Shown: in pieces, positions 12,578-12,893 of the stretch | Numbering within the stretch: position 1 is the first letter of the stretch | How the letters are laid out: every line of letters begins with the position of its first letter | Assembly: GCA_030998015.1 (NCBI GenBank) | Contig: JARWMV010000220.1 | Location: 1 to 12,893 of the forward strand | Direction: 5' to 3' | From: Ceratorhiza oryzae-sativae | Taxonomy: Eukaryota > Basidiomycota > Agaricomycetes > Cantharellales > Ceratobasidiaceae | DNA: 12,893 bases | Program-made: the position numbers and the translations under genes | Notes under the pieces: generated by a model | The model's input: the letters and a program-made list of their open reading frames with translations, nothing else | What the model was told of the DNA's origin: nothing | The model's database searches: none

Positions 12578-12814
12578 CCCGAGCGTAGATCGCGCCTTAG
12601 CGCGGCCCACGCTCGGGCAGCGCCTAACGATCGGGATGATTTCCGTAGACCCCCAACAATTGACCCCCAATACGTTGGCCCGTAGGGCGTGCCTTACAGG
12701 CTTGGTAACGCATTGGGAGGCCATTGCATTATTGGGGGGCGGATGCCCCTCAAACAATGCAGCGTAGCTGCACATGTTTGGGGGGCAGTAGGGAAATCGA
12801 CGCCCGATCGTTGG
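12578..12814. repeat. Nested palindromes inside HEG-1
   Basis: CCCGAGCGT-AGATCGCGCC..GCGCGGCCC-ACGCTCGGG (about 12578-12618) is followed by AACGATCGGG, which pairs with CCCGATCGTT at about 12803-12812. Inside that stem lie G4 (12645-12740) and F7 (12746-12786), so one palindrome carries two others in its loop. Confidence 0.85.
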
Positions 12815-12842
12815 GGTCATAAAACTCGTTAAAACAGGTAAA

Positions 12843-12879
12843 CTCCGCTCCCTGGATCTCTAGAGATCCAGGAGGCGGG
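12843..12879 (-). repeat. Family N palindrome (N2) in HEG-1
   Basis: The perfect 22-bp palindrome (12851-12872) shared with N1 (6479-6500), in CCGCTCC/GGAGGCGG context. Removing it joins AGATTTTATAC to TTACC, giving RFYTLP as in related endonucleases. Confidence 0.88.
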
Positions 12880-12893
12880 TATAAAATCTCATA

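Larger units (their letters stand above)
12085..12893 (-). pseudogene. LAGLIDADG homing endonuclease, interrupted and partial (HEG-1)
   Basis: LAGLIDADG_2-type; the N-terminal part lies outside the window. Pieces in order on the minus strand: RFYT (12893-12880); then, after palindrome N2, LPCFNEFYD (12841-12815, one base short in CC-TGT); LFYFEGKKFIPTNI (about 12577-12534); TYSQLSLAYWICADGSF with the second catalytic motif through CTESFTIKEVELL, KWDLESYKKK and RIVIPQRKLAILQS (12390-12163); a 15-codon in-frame palindrome; LIGPILPPMMR (12117-12086); then element A5. The gaps are filled by N2, the 12578-12814 nest, C7 plus H2, H5 and A5. It lies upstream of nad4 on the same strand. A functional protein by simple translation is very unlikely. 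Confidence 0.85.

Overview
The window looks like part of a fungal mitochondrial genome that has been heavily invaded by GC-rich palindromic elements. The only recognisable housekeeping protein gene is nad4 (minus strand, 10255-11745). Its protein has the fungal NAD4 motifs, and every Trp codon I read is TGG, so codes 1 and 4 both fit. Four tRNA genes are also on the minus strand: Thr-like, Leu(UAA), Glu(UUC) and Met(CAU). The assignment to fungi is an inference from NAD4 and from the LAGLIDADG endonuclease family; I cannot name the genus.

Three decayed LAGLIDADG homing-endonuclease genes (HEGs) are on the minus strand: 1681-3166, 5199-6381, and 12085 to the right edge. Each is cut into pieces by GC-rich palindromes. 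The pieces are in order and read as consecutive parts of one endonuclease. In the second gene the C-terminal half is split at five places, yet it still ends in the usual MMRYKIGL tail followed by TAA.

Most of the rest is a mosaic of dispersed hairpin families. I name them here as follows. A is a 172-bp multi-hairpin element with five copies and no difference seen by eye, plus a 47-bp short form. B has ends CCCTAACCCTG and GACGGGTCA, in 200-bp and 134-bp forms. C is a double hairpin around GATCGCCCGCAGGGCGGCC, also as a four-unit tandem. D, E, F, G, H, K, L, M and N are described in the features. Many copies sit inside the loops or stems of others, and several filled/empty site pairs can be read directly. 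There is also a perfect 13 x 23-bp minisatellite.

Layout: 1-1680 is palindromes, the minisatellite and tRNA-Thr; 1681-3166 is HEG-2 with elements A1, A2, B1 and D1/H4; 3167-4930 is a gene-poor mosaic; 4931-5013 is tRNA-Leu; 5199-6381 is HEG-3 with five insertion blocks; 6382-10095 is a mosaic with tRNA-Glu and tRNA-Met; 10096-11745 is A4 abutting the 3' end of nad4, then nad4; 11913-12893 is A5 and HEG-1. All confident genes share one strand, so co-transcription from the minus strand is plausible.

nad4 carries seven apparent single-base indels, nearly all in short homopolymers, while the protein is otherwise conserved. Consensus sequencing error is the simplest explanation, but real decay or RNA-level correction cannot be excluded from sequence alone.
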